Positions 10,713 to 22,523 of a stretch of 64,000 nucleotides of DNA are shown here, piece by piece (position 1 is the first letter of the stretch; every line of letters starts with the position of its first letter). The notes under the pieces are model-generated. The model had not been told where the DNA came from. It saw only the letters and a program-made list of their open reading frames with translations, and made no database searches. Origin of the DNA: Fagopyrum homotropicum (taxonomy: Eukaryota > Streptophyta > Magnoliopsida > Caryophyllales > Polygonaceae); assembly GCA_033239125.1 (NCBI GenBank), contig BSWB01000005.1, positions 99,571,994 to 99,635,993 on the forward strand, read 5' to 3'. The translations under genes were made by a program, and so were the position numbers.

Positions 10713-11831
10713 TTATTCGAGTGCGGTGGGCGCGAACTCTTCAGCTTGGAGTTCCGGCGTATACTTCTTGAGTCGTTGACCGTTCACCTTAAAGCTTCCG
10801 CCCGCTTCACCCCATTCTTCAACTGCACCATGGGGGAAAGTACGTTTGATTAGAAAAGGTCCGGTCCAATGAGATTTAAGCTTACCTGGAAAGAGACGAA
10901 GCCTTGAATTGAAGAGGAGAACTTGATCTCCTTCTTTGAAGTCCTTTGGAATGATATGCTTATCATGTCAACGCTTTGCTCTCTCCTTATAAATCTTGGC
11001 GTTCTCATAGGCGTTCAAGCGGAGTTCTTCAAGCTCATTAAGGTTCAAGAGACGCTTCTCTCCCGCTTCCTTCATGCTGAAATTCAACCATTTGATAGCC
11101 CAAAACGCCTTGTGCTCCAACTCTACCGGTAAGTGACAAGACTTCCCATACACAAGGTTGTATGGTGTGGTTCCTATGGGAGTCTTGTATGCGGTCCGGT
11201 ACGCCCACAATGCATCATCAAGCTTCAAGGACCAATCTTTCCTAGTCCTTGAAACCGTCTTCTCTAGGATTCCTTTGATCTCCCGATTTGAGATCTCAAC
11301 TTGTCCACTAGTTTGTGGATGATAAGGGGTGGCGATCTTGTGAGTAACCCCATACTTATCTAGAAGAGCTTCAAAGCGCCAGGCGATGAAGTGAGAACCT
11401 CCATCCCTAATGATAGTCCTTGGTGTCCCGAATCGTGGAAAGATGGTCTTGTTGAAGAACTTAACCACCACCATGGCATCATTGGTGGGAGAGGCAATTG
11501 CTTCCACCCATCTAGAAACATAATCCACCGCCAAGAGTATGTATTGGTTTCCACAAGATGATGGGAACGGTCCCATAAAATCAACTCCCCAAACGTCGAA
11601 AATCTCCACCTCTTGGATGTTATTGAGAGGCATCTCATTCCTCCTAGAGATATTTCCTATTCTTTGACAAGCATCGCAGCAGGAAACAAAGGATTGCACA
11701 TCTCTAAATAAAGTAGGCCAAAAGAATCCAGATTGCAATACCTTAGCGCTAGTCTTGTTCGAACTAGCGTGTCCTCCACATGGTAGTGAATGACAATGGC
11801 GGATGACACTTTGCATCTTATCTTCCGGCAC
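10713..11831 (-). pseudogene. A integrase portion of gag-pol
   Basis: Same frame as the preceding pol piece, separated from it by one nonsense codon at 11835-11837 (TGA where B has CGA). Reads the HHCC zinc site (HCHSLPCGGH, then CCDACQR), catalytic Asp in VDFMGPF, Asp in RDGGSHF, and Glu in VEISNREIKG. The open piece 10968-11831 ends at a second nonsense codon (TGA where B has TGG). The C-terminal segment, with WTGPF of the GPY/F module, continues to the natural stop at 10713-10715. No chromodomain follows, as is usual for Athila-like elements. Confidence 0.9.
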
Positions 11832-11834
11832 ACA

Positions 11835-14594
11835 TCACCGAATGATGCCATCCGGACCTCTCTTGAAGAGGAGAGGTTCATTCCAAAAGTATTCCCGGAC
11901 ATCCTTAAAGAACTTCTTTCTTTGTGCGTAGGATAATCCGGGTGGTATCTCCTGACAAACCAAATAGTTAACAAAATCAGCAAACCATGGTTCGTTACCT
12001 TTGGAGATCACATCGATGCACTCCTCAATAATGTGTAGGTGTTCGTCCGGGAAGGAGTCATCTATAGGTAAGTGGTCGTCCTCTAGATGTGTTAGGCGAC
12101 TCAAATGATCCGCAACAGAATTTTTTGAACCCTTCTTGTCGCGGATCTCTAGATCGAATTCTTGTAGGAGAAGAATCCATCTAATTAGCCTTGGCTTCAC
12201 ATCCTTCTTTGCAAGGAGGTACCGGATCGCAGCATGATCCGTGTAGACAATCACCTTTGCACCTACAAGATAAGAGCGAAACTTGTCAATAGCATAAACA
12301 ATGGCTAAAAATTCCTTTTCCGTAGTGGCGTAGTTGAGCTGCGCTTCATCTAGCGTCTTGCTAGCATAGTATATGGCATGGGTTCGCCCTTCCTTTCGTT
12401 GTCCAAGAACAGCTCCTATAGCTACGTCACTAGCATCGCACATGACCTCAAAGGGAAGAGTCCAATCCAGAGGTTGGATAATAGGTGCGGAAATTAGAGC
12501 TTCCCGGATCATGTTAAACGCATCCAAGCATTCCTGCGAAAACTCAAAAACTGCATCCTTCATCAATAGATTAGTTAGCGGTTTTGATATTTTAGAGAAG
12601 TCTTTTATGAAGCGTCTATAAAATCCGGCATGTCCTAGAAAACTTCTTATCCCTTTCACCGAAGTTGGGGGAGGAAGCTTCTCTATGGTCTCTATTTTCG
12701 CCTTATCCACCTCTATCCCTCTACTAGAGATTAGATGTCCCAATACAATTCCTTCCTTTACCATAAATTGACACTTCTCCCAATTAAGAACTAGGTTAGT
12801 GTCTTCACACCTTTGTAAAACAAGAGCAAGGTTAGAAAGGCAATTGTCAAAAGAGGAACCGTATACGGAGAAGTCATCCATGAAGACCTCCATGATTTCC
12901 TCAATGTATTCGGAGAAGATGGCCATCATGCACCTTTGGAAGGTGGTTGGAGCGTTGCAAAGCCCGAACGGCATTCTCCTATAAGCAAACGTACCCCATG
13001 GGCACGTGAATGTGGTCTTCTCCTGATCGTCCGGGTGTATCGGAATCTGAAAGAAACCACTATAACCGTCAAGATAGCAAAAGTGTGAGTGTTGCGCTAG
13101 CCTTTCAAGCATTTGATCGATGAAGGGTAGTAGGAAGTGATCCTTCATCGTCGCGTTGTTAAGCTTGCGGTAGTCTATGCACATCCGCCATCCCGTTACG
13201 GTTCGGGTAGGAATGAGTTCGTTGTTCTTGTTGGTGATGACCGTCATTCCTCCCTTCTTCGGAACTACTTGAACCGGACTCACCCACTTACTATCGGAGA
13301 TAGGATAGATGATACCTGCATCAAGAAGTTTAAAAATTTCCTTCTTGAAAACCTCCTTCATGGTCGGATTCAACCGCCTTTGAGGTTGTCTTGAAGTCCT
13401 AAAGTCTTCCTCCATTAATATTTTATGCATGCATAGGGAGGGTTTGATTCCTACTAAGTCTTTTATAGTATAGCCTAAAGCTTTCCTATGTTTCCTAAGG
13501 ACAACCATAAGCTTACTATGTTCATCTATGGTTAGATCGGAACTAACAATAACAAGATAAGTAGAGTTAGGTCCTAGAAAAGCGTACCTTAGATGAGTAG
13601 GAAGTGGCTTTAGTTCCATTGCTTTCGGAGCTTCCAATGGCTCTTGAGGAGCATCCGATGCCTCCTTAGAAGTGTCTAAGGGTGTAAAAGGTGTGGGAGA
13701 AGAATCAAAAGAAGTTGAAGAAGTGGCACGATCACCCTCTTCCACGGCCTGAATCACGGTTTCCATGCATCCTCCACGGCCGTGGTTTAGGGCATGGAAA
13801 GGAAATACGGTTGCTCTGTTTCCTCCACGACCGTGTAACCCTCTGGAGTGAGCCACGCTTTGGGTTGTGAAGTCCACGGTCGTGGAATATAGTGTATGGC
13901 CGTGGATTCTCACGTTTTCTGCCTCGTCGTGGAGTTTCTCAAACTCCTCTTCACATACTTCCTCTTGTGCTTCTAAGGCTTCAATTGCCTCATTGCACTC
14001 CTCTTCTTCCCCTACATTTGTTAGACTCATAGCAATAACCTTTTGCAAAGGATCTTTGAAAAGAATAGCACTTACCTCCTTTCTAGACAACCCTTCTTCA
14101 TCTTGGATATTGAATATATCCTCGTCAAAGATTGGCTCCTTCACTAGAGTGGAAAGAACGAACTCTACCTTCTCTTCTCCTATGTCAAAGGCGAGTCTAG
14201 CATTCTTGCAATCGACTATGCAGCCGGAAGTTGCAAGAAACGGTCTTCCGAGTATGATCGGGACCGGACTATCTGCAGGAATGTCAAGCACAACAAAATC
14301 AATGGGAACAAAGAATTTACCTAGCTTGACTGGGACGTCTTCCACAATACCGACGGGGCGAGTGATGGATCGATCCGCCATGTACAACGTCATCTTCACC
14401 GGTTTAGGGTCGCCTAAACCGATCTTCCTACATAATACAAGTGGTATGATGCTCACACTTGCTCCTAAGTCACATAATGCATCGTATGTGACATCTCCCA
14501 CTCCTATGGGAATACAAAATGACCCCGGATCCTTTAGCTTTGGGGGCATTTTCTCCTTCATGGTCTTGATGAGATCCGAAGAATCCGAACTCAT
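11835..14594 (-). pseudogene. A protease, reverse transcriptase and RNase H
   Basis: 919 codons open. Aspartic protease active site CDLGASVS near the N-terminus; a long linker carrying the palindrome repeats; RT with CIDYRKLNNAT, FQIPIHPDDQEKTTF and the catalytic box VFMDDFSVYG; RNase H with CDASD, TEKEF, YTDHAA and ADHLSRL. The upstream gag frame runs into it through a 1-base deletion relative to B near 14615. A 6-base duplication (GGATTC) doubles Ser-Ser-Asp just after the first Met. Confidence 0.9.
13730..13925 (-). repeat. CCACGGCCGTGG palindrome cluster inside A pol
   Basis: Palindromes or variants at about 13742, 13773, 13829, 13874 and 13897, in the coding linker between protease and RT. 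The reading frame passes through them and yields repeated His-Gly-Arg-Gly. Confidence 0.85.
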
Positions 14595-16620
14595 CTTAAC
14601 CTCTCCAAATCCTCTAGCTTCCTCTTGTTGGAGAGGAGCTCCTTTAAGAACTTGCCATAAGCCGGCATACCTACAATAGCATCAATGAAAGGTATATTAA
14701 TATGCAGCTTGCTCATGAGTTCTATAAACTTACCAAATTGTTTATCTAGGCGTGCTCTCACTCTAGATTGAGGGAATGGTAGGGGAGGTTTGTAAGCCGG
14801 AGGAGGAACGTAGACATCTTCCTTCTCCTTCCCCTTCTCTTTGTCTTTCTCAACGGAGACTTCAACAAACTTAGGCTGCGGATCGGTGGTAGTCACTCCG
14901 CTCCTAGTTGTCATTGCCATCACCCTTCCCTTAGGGTTGTCCTCCGTCTTTCCTGAAAGTTTCCCTTGATTCCTAGGAACTTCTTCCGCATGGCTGAACA
15001 TTTGGTTTTCTAAAACCTTTTGGGCTTTATCAACCTTAGAAATTTGGTCATCAACCTTAATGATGCGGTTCTCCAATCCTTGAAGCTTTCCCAAAATCGT
15101 TTCCAACATGGGATCGGGCTTCTCCTTCCCCGAAGTGTTTCCTCCATTAGATGTTTGCCCCTGGCTTTTCAAAGGAGTAGAGGAAGAGGAAGGTGGAGTT
15201 AGTGAATTCGAATTGGAAGGATAAGAGTTACCGAAGTTTTGTTGATTGGAGCGCCAATTGTTATTGTTTGAACCCCTATTGTTGTTCCAATTATTGTTCC
15301 GGTTGTTGTTGTTGCCATTCCAATTATTCCGGTTGTTGTTCCGGTTATTGTTGTTGCGGTTTGTATTCTCACCAACATTGTTGTTGTTGCCCAAGTAGCC
15401 AACATCTTTCCCTTGTTGCTTTGGGAAGTTGGTCTTGATAGCCTCCTTCAACTCTTTGATCTCATTGTTGAGGGAGAAAATTTGATTTTGAGCTTCATGT
15501 GTGAGCTTTGCTCCTTGCTCCACACGATTTCCTTCAACTTTCCGGTGGGAATACTTCTCTATGACTCTTGCTTGCTTCTCAATGAAGTTCCAAGCGTCAT
15601 CTTCCCTCATGTCCATGAATGTACCACATGAGAGGGATTGGAGCTTGAATTGTGTCTCCACATCCAGCCCCTTATAGTATATCTCCAAAAGTGCAAGTTT
15701 GGATATGCCATGATGAGGGCAATCCAAGAGCAAATCCTGAAATCTTTCCCAAGATTGAAACAAACTTTCGTTAGATCTCATGGAAAATGCATTAATCTTA
15801 CCTCTAAGTTCCGCCGTTTTGGATGGCGGAAAGAACTTAGTGAGGAACTCCGCGGAAAGGTCTTCCCACGTGTCTAGCTTCCCACTAGGAAGAGCTTGGT
15901 ACCAAGACAATGCCTTTCCCTTCAAGGAGAAGAAGAAAGGCTTGAGCTTATAGTTGGTGGTAGTTGCGTTCTTCGGTCTCATTGTCTCCATCATACACTC
16001 AAGTTTTGCAAGTGTTGGTGTGGAGATTCAGCGCTTGTTCCGCCAAATTGGTTTTGGCGAACAAGAGTAATAACTTGAGGGTTGAAGCTAAACCCTTGTA
16101 CATCATCAGCATCAAAGTTCACATCTACACGGCGTGGTTGCTGCGTTGGATCCATTCTTTGGCCAAGAGTTCTTGGCTCCTCATCCACACGTTCGATCCT
16201 TGCATTCCAAGGTGGAACACGGCGATTAGCAGCTTCCCGTGGATGGAATGGATTCACATTGATCGTTGGATCAATTTCCTCTAACGGTGGCATGGAGGAG
16301 TCGCTATCCTCATTAGATGAGTTGGCTCTAACCGATCTACCCGGTCTCCTCCTTTTCTTTTTCTCCTTGAGGTTGTTTATCTCGATCCTCATTTGGAACA
16401 TCATATCAGTTAGATCATCAACCTTCATTTGGTGACGATCTGTTTCTTCCCTACGTGTCTTCTCACTCCATAGGAGTTGAGCTTCTTTCTCCGCAAGCTC
16501 CGATTGAAGATCACGTTCGTGTTCTTCAGCCATTTTCTTGTCCTTTCGCTTTTGCCTTAAAGTCCTCTCTAACTCTTGAGCAAGAGGTAAGAGGTCTTCG
16601 GTGTTCCTAGACCTGCGCAT
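14591..16620 (-). pseudogene. A gag region, two frames
   Basis: The N-terminal 209 codons (16620-15991) hold a charged coiled-coil-like segment rich in Glu/Arg/Lys. A 1-base T deletion near 16006 relative to B shifts the frame, and the rest of gag continues at 15994-14591 (467 codons) with FFFSLKGKALSWYQALP, a retrotransposon gag signature. The usual zinc-knuckle position is instead an Asn-rich run of roughly 65 residues (15240-15400). I find no CCHC knuckle. Confidence 0.9.
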
Positions 16621-16698
16621 GCACTTAAAAGGATATCAAATAACAAGGGAAGAGCTCCCAAGCTTGACAACCGTAAACCGAATTCGGCCTAGACCAAA

Positions 16699-16716
16699 TC
16701 CCCGGCAACGGCGCCA
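16699..16716 (-). other. Primer-binding site of A
   Basis: Minus strand TGGCGCCGTTGCCGGGGA, 6 bases inside the 5' LTR. This is the site usual in plant Athila/Tat elements, generally assigned to tRNA-Asp. Confidence 0.85.
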
Positions 16717-16722
16717 AAAACT

Positions 16723-18434
16723 TGATCGCCACTTAGCGTGCGTGTAAATAAGCTTTAATTATAAAACTAGAAATCAAGCAAGCGAACCCGCAGTGTACGG
16801 ATCGATATAGTTGAGCAAGAATTCCAGAGTATCGAACACAGAGATTTGGGGGGAACAAATTCAATTATAGGTTATCAAGCAAATAAATGTAAGAAGCTTT
16901 TCAAGTATTGGGAAAACAACAATCCTAAAGATCCAGATATCCAGCTGTGGCAATCGATTCAAGATATACTAATGATGTAAGGACAGAGTTGAGGTATGCA
17001 AAGGTATGGTAATGTCAGGTAATCGTACGGTGAAGTTCCAAAAACCTTATATGACTCACCTAAAAGACACTCTCTATAAAGGTTGTTGAGGCTTCAGTAT
17101 AGAAAGGTTCTAAAGGCAGGAATTAACGTCAAATACCCAAACTTGTAATCCAAGGATCAAGACTAACTAAACCGATTAAGGTTGTGACACTCACAATCGA
17201 GGTAGAGGTTGTTGAGGCTTCACTACCACCTAGAAAAGGCAAGCCAAGACTAAGTTAAAGCAAATCCTTAACTTTGGATTAAAGTAAAAGCAAGTTCGTA
17301 ACTTAACACAAAATTACGGCTAGTTCTTGAGTTCCACGGCCGTGGAAGCTCAAGAACAGACCGTGGATTAGGGTTATCGTCGATTCTCTCTAACTCTCAG
17401 GGTTCAATCTGTTTACGATCGATCTATCATCATCTAAGCCACAACTATCAACCCTTCACCTTAGAATTGTTAAGGGTTTTTAGCCAACAATAGTCATACT
17501 GATATCAAATTCAAGGTTTAAGAGATTGAAAGATGAAAACTTCCGAAAACCTTCAATAACTTTCAAACTAATCTCAAATCCACAAGTCAAGAACAATATT
17601 GTCAATAGATTCGGAATAACACAACCAATCACAATATTAGATAAGAAGGAAGAACGGGATGTCAATCCGTCTTCTAAATCAAACCTAAGCAAGAAGCGAA
17701 ATCTTCTTGCGAACAATCTTCCGAATCTTCGATCTTCCGTCAATCCGGAAATCCCAATGGCAAAGCGCAAAAATCTCTCCAACACAATCTCCGCCAAATG
17801 CGAAATTAGGGCAATTCCAAGCACAAGCGTAAGATGCGTCTATGCGTAAGCGAAGGTGACGGAATCTCTCTTCGTCCGTCCTTTTATAGTGTAAGATAAA
17901 ATATCGGCCCGGCCCAATTGCGTAGGAGATCATGGCTTAAAATATAGCGAAAAAGATCGCCAAGATCACGGTCGTGGAAGGTTCCACGACCGTAATTTAG
18001 AGCGTGAGAATCAACACGGTTTGAACCATCTTCTCCACGGCCGTAGAAGTTGCTGGAATGAACCACGCTTTCTTAGCCATGGTTCCACGGCCGTGGAACT
18101 GAACGTGGAAAGTAATACGGCCGTATTTTAGAGCGTGGTTTAGGGCAAGAACGTGATTCCTCCCTAGACTCGTGCATTCCTCAAGTTGGCATTCCCTTAG
18201 CTCCTAGAAATGCCCTCAATCCATGGACATTGCTCAACAACTCCATCCTTACTCAATTCTGCTCTGAAATAGCTCTCAATCACCTATAACCAACATAAAG
18301 CTTATGTAGATCTCTATATCGACATTATAGACAAACTAGCTCACAAATGCATCAATGCTCAATCAATGACTATCAACATGAATGAAATACACTTAGAAAA
18401 CGTGCCTAAAATATCACAATATTTCATGCTAACA
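16723..18434 (-). repeat. A 5' LTR
   Basis: Plus strand runs TGATCGCC to ATGCTAACA; the first bases differ from the 3' LTR (TGTTCGCC) by a point change. It carries the palindrome cluster at about 17966-18130, plus one copy near 17335. Confidence 0.95.
17882..17888 (-). promoter_or_regulatory. TATA box, A 5' LTR
   Basis: Minus strand TATAAAA in ACTATAAAAGGACGG. It should start the leftward element transcript some 30 bases downstream, inside the LTR. Confidence 0.65.
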
Positions 18435-18442
18435 ACCAGCTT

Positions 18443-19458
18443 TGTAACATCCCGTTTTATTGAGTGTGTTTCGATATTTATTTTTCCTACTTCTATCGAT
18501 ATTTTATTAGCTTAAGTATTTTATTAAAAGTATATTTACGACGTAAAATATTTTTTTCCCCGAGTATATTCATATTTATTGTCTTCGGAAAAGATCGCAA
18601 CATTTTCCCGATTCGTATACGAAGATTCCTTATCGAGTTTATTTTACCTTATTTTATTCTTATTGTGCTTTATTTGATTTTATTTTTTTTCCCTGTTGTC
18701 TTCTTCCCTTCTTTTCCAGTGCCATACGGCACTGTCTATGGCAACCAGCCTTTGATCTCTCTCTGCAAATCTTGAGCCCTGCCGCCCAACCTATTCTGAG
18801 GCCTAGCCCGACCCATCGCTAACCTCCCTCGTGTCAACCATATGCTATGGGTTACCTCTCTCTCTCTCTCTCGCAACTCCTCAACAACAAGGAACCATCA
18901 CCCCAAAATCAACCCTCTGTCTTCCCTCACAATGTCACCTCTGCAACCCTGTTTCAAATCTCTCCAATTCTCTCTTCACCTACAACAGCAAGCACAACCT
19001 ACCTTGCCGCCGGGATCGACCTACCGCCACCTTTGCCTTTCTCCGTCTCGAGCCGCCAATGTTGTCTCCCTTTGCAACCCTTTCTCGAATTTCTGTCAAC
19101 CGGGACCGGAGCACCACTTTGCCCTTTTGTTTGTTTCAGCAACCACTACCCACCGAATGGATCTTGCGTTGCTGAGAAAGCGAGCCCCATCCAGCCCCCC
19201 GCCGCTGTCTTCGCCCTTCACTGGAGAAGCCTACCAGTGCCTGCGTTGCTCTTCGCCGCCGAAGCCCTGTGCAGCCAACGCCTTCCGCCCCATCCCTGCC
19301 TCTATCGCCACACACCGGGACGCCTCGCCACTGTTGTCGCCGGACAAAGCCTTCACCACCCTTGCTGGAGTCGCCGCCTCTGCTTTCCTCCTTCATTGTC
19401 GTTCACATATGTTGGGTCTGGAAACCCTTTTAATCTTTTTAAAACTGCCCCACACCCC
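18443..19458 (+). other. First segment of solo LTR D
   Basis: Contains a CT run (18856-18873), a small hairpin GTGCCATACGGCAC and a C-rich stretch with overlapping open frames at 18831-19464. Those frames are rich in Ser, Pro and Leu in all three phases, which reflects base composition and not a gene. Confidence 0.7.
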
Positions 19459-19769
19459 TGTTAGCATGAAATATTGTGATATTTTAGGCACGTTTTCTAA
19501 GTGTATTTGATTCATATTGATAGTCATTGATGAAGCATTGATGCAATTGTGAGCTAGTTTATCTATAATGTCGATATAGAGATCTACACAAGCTTTATGT
19601 TGGTTATAGGTGATTGAGAGCTATTTCAGAGCAGAATTGAGTAAGGATGGAGTTGTTGAGCAATGTCCATGGATTGAGGGCATTTCTAGGAGCTAAGGGA
19701 ATGCCAACTTGAGGAATGCACGAGTCTAGGGAAGAATCACGTTCTTGCCCTAAACCACGCTCTAAAATA

Positions 19770-19925
19770 CGGTCGTATTACTTTCCACGTTCAGTTCCAC
19801 GGCCGTGGAACCATGGCTAAGAAAGCGTGGTTCATTCCAGCAACTTCTACGGCCGTGGAGAAGATGGTTCAAACCGTGTTGATTCTCACGCTCTAAATTA
19901 TGGCCGTGGAACCTTCCACGACCGT
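19770..19925 (+). repeat. CCACGGCCGTGG palindrome cluster upstream of TATA in B 5' LTR
   Basis: Copies and variants at about 19768, 19798, 19850, 19901 and 19915, roughly 80-240 bp upstream of the TATA box. The spacing suits promoter-proximal binding sites, although no binding protein can be named. Confidence 0.8.
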
Positions 19926-20004
19926 GATCTTGGCGATCTTTTTCGCTATATTTTAAGCCATGATCTCCTACGCAATTGGGCCGGGCCGATATTTTATCTT
20001 ACAC

Positions 20005-20011
20005 TATAAAA
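20005..20011 (+). promoter_or_regulatory. TATA box, B 5' LTR
   Basis: TATAAAA in ACTATAAAAGGACGG, the same site as in the other LTRs of the family. Confidence 0.7.
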
Positions 20012-21188
20012 GGACGGACGAAGAGAGATTCCGTCACCTCGCTTTAGACCTCGACATCTGCTTAGACGCACCTTGGCTTACACCTTGCTTTTGCCCTAAT
20101 TTCGCATTAGGCGGAGATTTTGTTGAGAGATTTTGGCGCATTGCTATTGGCGATTTCCGGATTGACGGAAGATCGAAAATTCGGAAGATTGTTCGCAAGA
20201 AGATTCCTCTTCTTGTTTAGGTTTGATTTAGGAGACGGATTGACATCCCGTTCTTCCTTCTTATCTAATATTGTGTTTGTTTGTTCTATTCCGAATCTAG
20301 TGACGATATTTGTTCTTGATTGTGACTTTGAGATTGATTTGAAGTTTATTGAAAGTTTTCGGAAGTTTTCATCTTTCAATCTTTTAAACCTCGAATTTGA
20401 TATCAATATGACTGTTGTTGGCTAAAAACCCTTAACAATTCTAAGGTGAAGGGTTGATAGTTATGGCTTAGATGATGATAGATTGATCGTAAACAGATTG
20501 GACCATGAGAGTTAGAGAGAATCGCCGACGAACCCTAAATTACGGGCTGTTCTTGAGTCCACGACCGTGGAACCTCAAGATCCAACCGTGATTTCCCTTA
20601 AGTTTACGAACTTGCTTTTACTTTAATCCAAAGTTAAAGATTTGCTTTAACTTAGTTTAGGCTTGCCTTTTCTAGGTGGTAGTGAAGCCTCAACAACCTC
20701 TACCTCGATTGTGAGTGTCACAACCGTAATCGGTTTAGTTAGTCTTGATCCTTGGATTACAAGTTTGGGTATTTGACATTAATTCTTGCCTTTAGAATCC
20801 TTCTATATTGAAGCCTCAACAACCTGTATAGAGAGTTTCTTGTAGGTAAGTCATATAGGGTTTTTGGAACTTCACCGTACGATTACCTTACATTAGCATA
20901 CCTTTGCATATCTTAACTCTGTCCTTACATCATTAGTATATCTTGAATCGATTGCCACAGCTGGATTCCTGGATCTTTAGGATTGTTGTTTTCCCAATAA
21001 TTTGAAAAGCTCTTACATTTACTTGCTTGACGATCTATAACTGGATTTAACCCCCCAAATCCCTGTGTTCGATACTCTGGAATTCTTGCTTAACTACGTC
21101 GATCCGTACACTGCGGGTTCGCTTGCTTGATTCTAGTTTTATAAATTTAAAGCTTATTTTCACGCACGCTAAGTGGCGAACAAGTTTT

Positions 21189-21206
21189 TGGCGCCGTTGC
21201 CGGGGA
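21189..21206 (+). other. Primer-binding site of B
   Basis: TGGCGCCGTTGCCGGGGA, 6 bases after the 5' LTR, identical to that of A. Confidence 0.9.
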
Positions 21207-21284
21207 TTTGGTCTAGGCCGAATTCGTTTTTCGGTTGTCAAGCTTGGGAGCTTCTCCCTTGTTATTTGATATCTCTTTGAGTGC

Positions 21285-22502
21285 ATGCGCAGGTTTGGGA
21301 ACACCGAGGACCTCTTACCTCTTGATCAAGAGCTTGAGAGAACTTTAAGGCAAAAGCGCAAGGAAAAGAAGACGGCTGAAGAACACGAACGTGATCTTCA
21401 AGCGGAGTTAGCGGAGAAAGAAGCTCAACTCCAATGGAATGAGAATATTCGCCGGGATGAAATGGATCGTCATCAATCTGAATTTAACGATCTAAAAGAT
21501 ATGATGTTCCAGATGAGGATAGAAATAAGCAACCTTAAGAATAAGGGAAGCCAGAAATCCTCAAGAAGGGCATCAAGATCAAGAAGAAGAAGTCATTCAT
21601 CCGCTGATGATAGTGATTCTTCCATGCCACTGCTAGAGGAAATTGATCCCACGATCAATGTGAATCCTTTCCATCCACGAGGAGCTGCTAATCGTCGTGT
21701 TCCACCTAGGAATGCGAGGATCGAACGTGTAGATGATGAGCCAAGAACTCTTGGCCAAAAGATGGATCCAACACAACAACCGCGCCGTTTGGGCGTGAAC
21801 TTTAACGCTGATGATGTGCAAGGGTTTAGCTTCAACCCTCAAGTTATTACTCTTGTTCGCCAAAACCAATTTGGCGGGACAAGCGCTGAATCTCCACACC
21901 AACACTTGCAAAACTTTGAGTGTATGATGGAGACAATGAGGCCGAAGAACGCCACTACCAACAACTATAAGCTCAAGCCTTTCTTCTTCTCCTTGAAAGG
22001 GAAAGCGTTGTCTTGGTATCAAGCTCTTCCTAGTGGGAAACTAGACACGTGGGAAGACCTTTCCGCGGAGTTCCTCACCAAATTCTTTCCGCCATCCAAA
22101 ACGGCGGAACTTAGAGGTAAGATTAATGCATTTTCCATGAGGTCTAACGAAAGTTTGTTTCAGTCATGGGAAAGGTTTCAGGACTTGTTATTGGATTGCC
22201 CTCATCATGGCATATCCAAGCTTGCATTGTTGGAGATCTACTATAAGGGGCTAGATGTGGGGACGCAATTCAACCTCCAATCCCTCTCACGTGGAACATT
22301 CATGGACATGAGAGAAGATGACGCTTGGGACTTCATTGAGAAGCAAGCAAGAGTCATAGAGAAGTATTCCCACCGGAAAGTGGAGGGAAATCGTGTGGAG
22401 CAAGGAGCAAAGCTCACACATGAAGCTCAAAATCAGATTTTCTCCCTCAACAATGAGATCAAAGAGTTGAAGGAGGCAATCAAGACCAACTTTCCAAAGT
22501 AA
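21285..22502 (+). pseudogene. B gag, N-terminal part
   Basis: 405 codons from the first Met after the primer site (MRRFGNTEDLL). A Glu/Lys/Arg-rich coiled-coil-like region of about 100 residues precedes the gag core with FFFSLKGKALSWYQALP. The frame ends at TAA (22500-22502), where A has CAA. The same frame reopens at once and continues through pol, so this is one nonsense change in a single gag-pol frame and not a natural gag stop. Confidence 0.9.
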
Positions 22503-22523
22503 CAAGGCAAGGATGTTGGCTAT

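Larger units (their letters stand above)
6143..18434 (-). mobile_element. A: full-length Athila-like Ty3/gypsy retrotransposon, degraded coding region
   Basis: 12,292 bp on the minus strand with LTRs of 1713 bp (6143-7855) and 1712 bp (16723-18434). It is flanked by a perfect 5-bp duplication, ACCAG, at 6138-6142 and 18435-18439. Order along the minus strand: 5' LTR, primer-binding site, gag-pol, separate 3' ORF, untranslated tail, 3' LTR. The two LTRs differ at an estimated 2-3% of positions by eye, so A looks older than B. It cannot be autonomous: gag-pol has two frameshifts and two nonsense codons. It is inserted in the 3' LTR of E. Confidence 0.95.
19459..21182 (+). repeat. B 5' LTR
   Basis: TGTTAGCATG to GTGGCGAACA, with TGTT/AACA ends. 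U3 holds the palindrome cluster 19794-19925; one more copy lies at 20560-20571, downstream of the TATA box. Confidence 0.95.

Noticed and set aside
13867..14679. 270-codon plus-strand frame opposite A pol, also present opposite B pol
   Set aside because: Antisense shadow of the protease region; Ser-rich composition follows from the codons of the real strand.
18831..19510. Overlapping open frames of 114-222 codons in three phases
   Set aside because: They lie in the C-rich segment of solo LTR D, are open in several phases at once, and carry no motif; the longest one runs into the B LTR.
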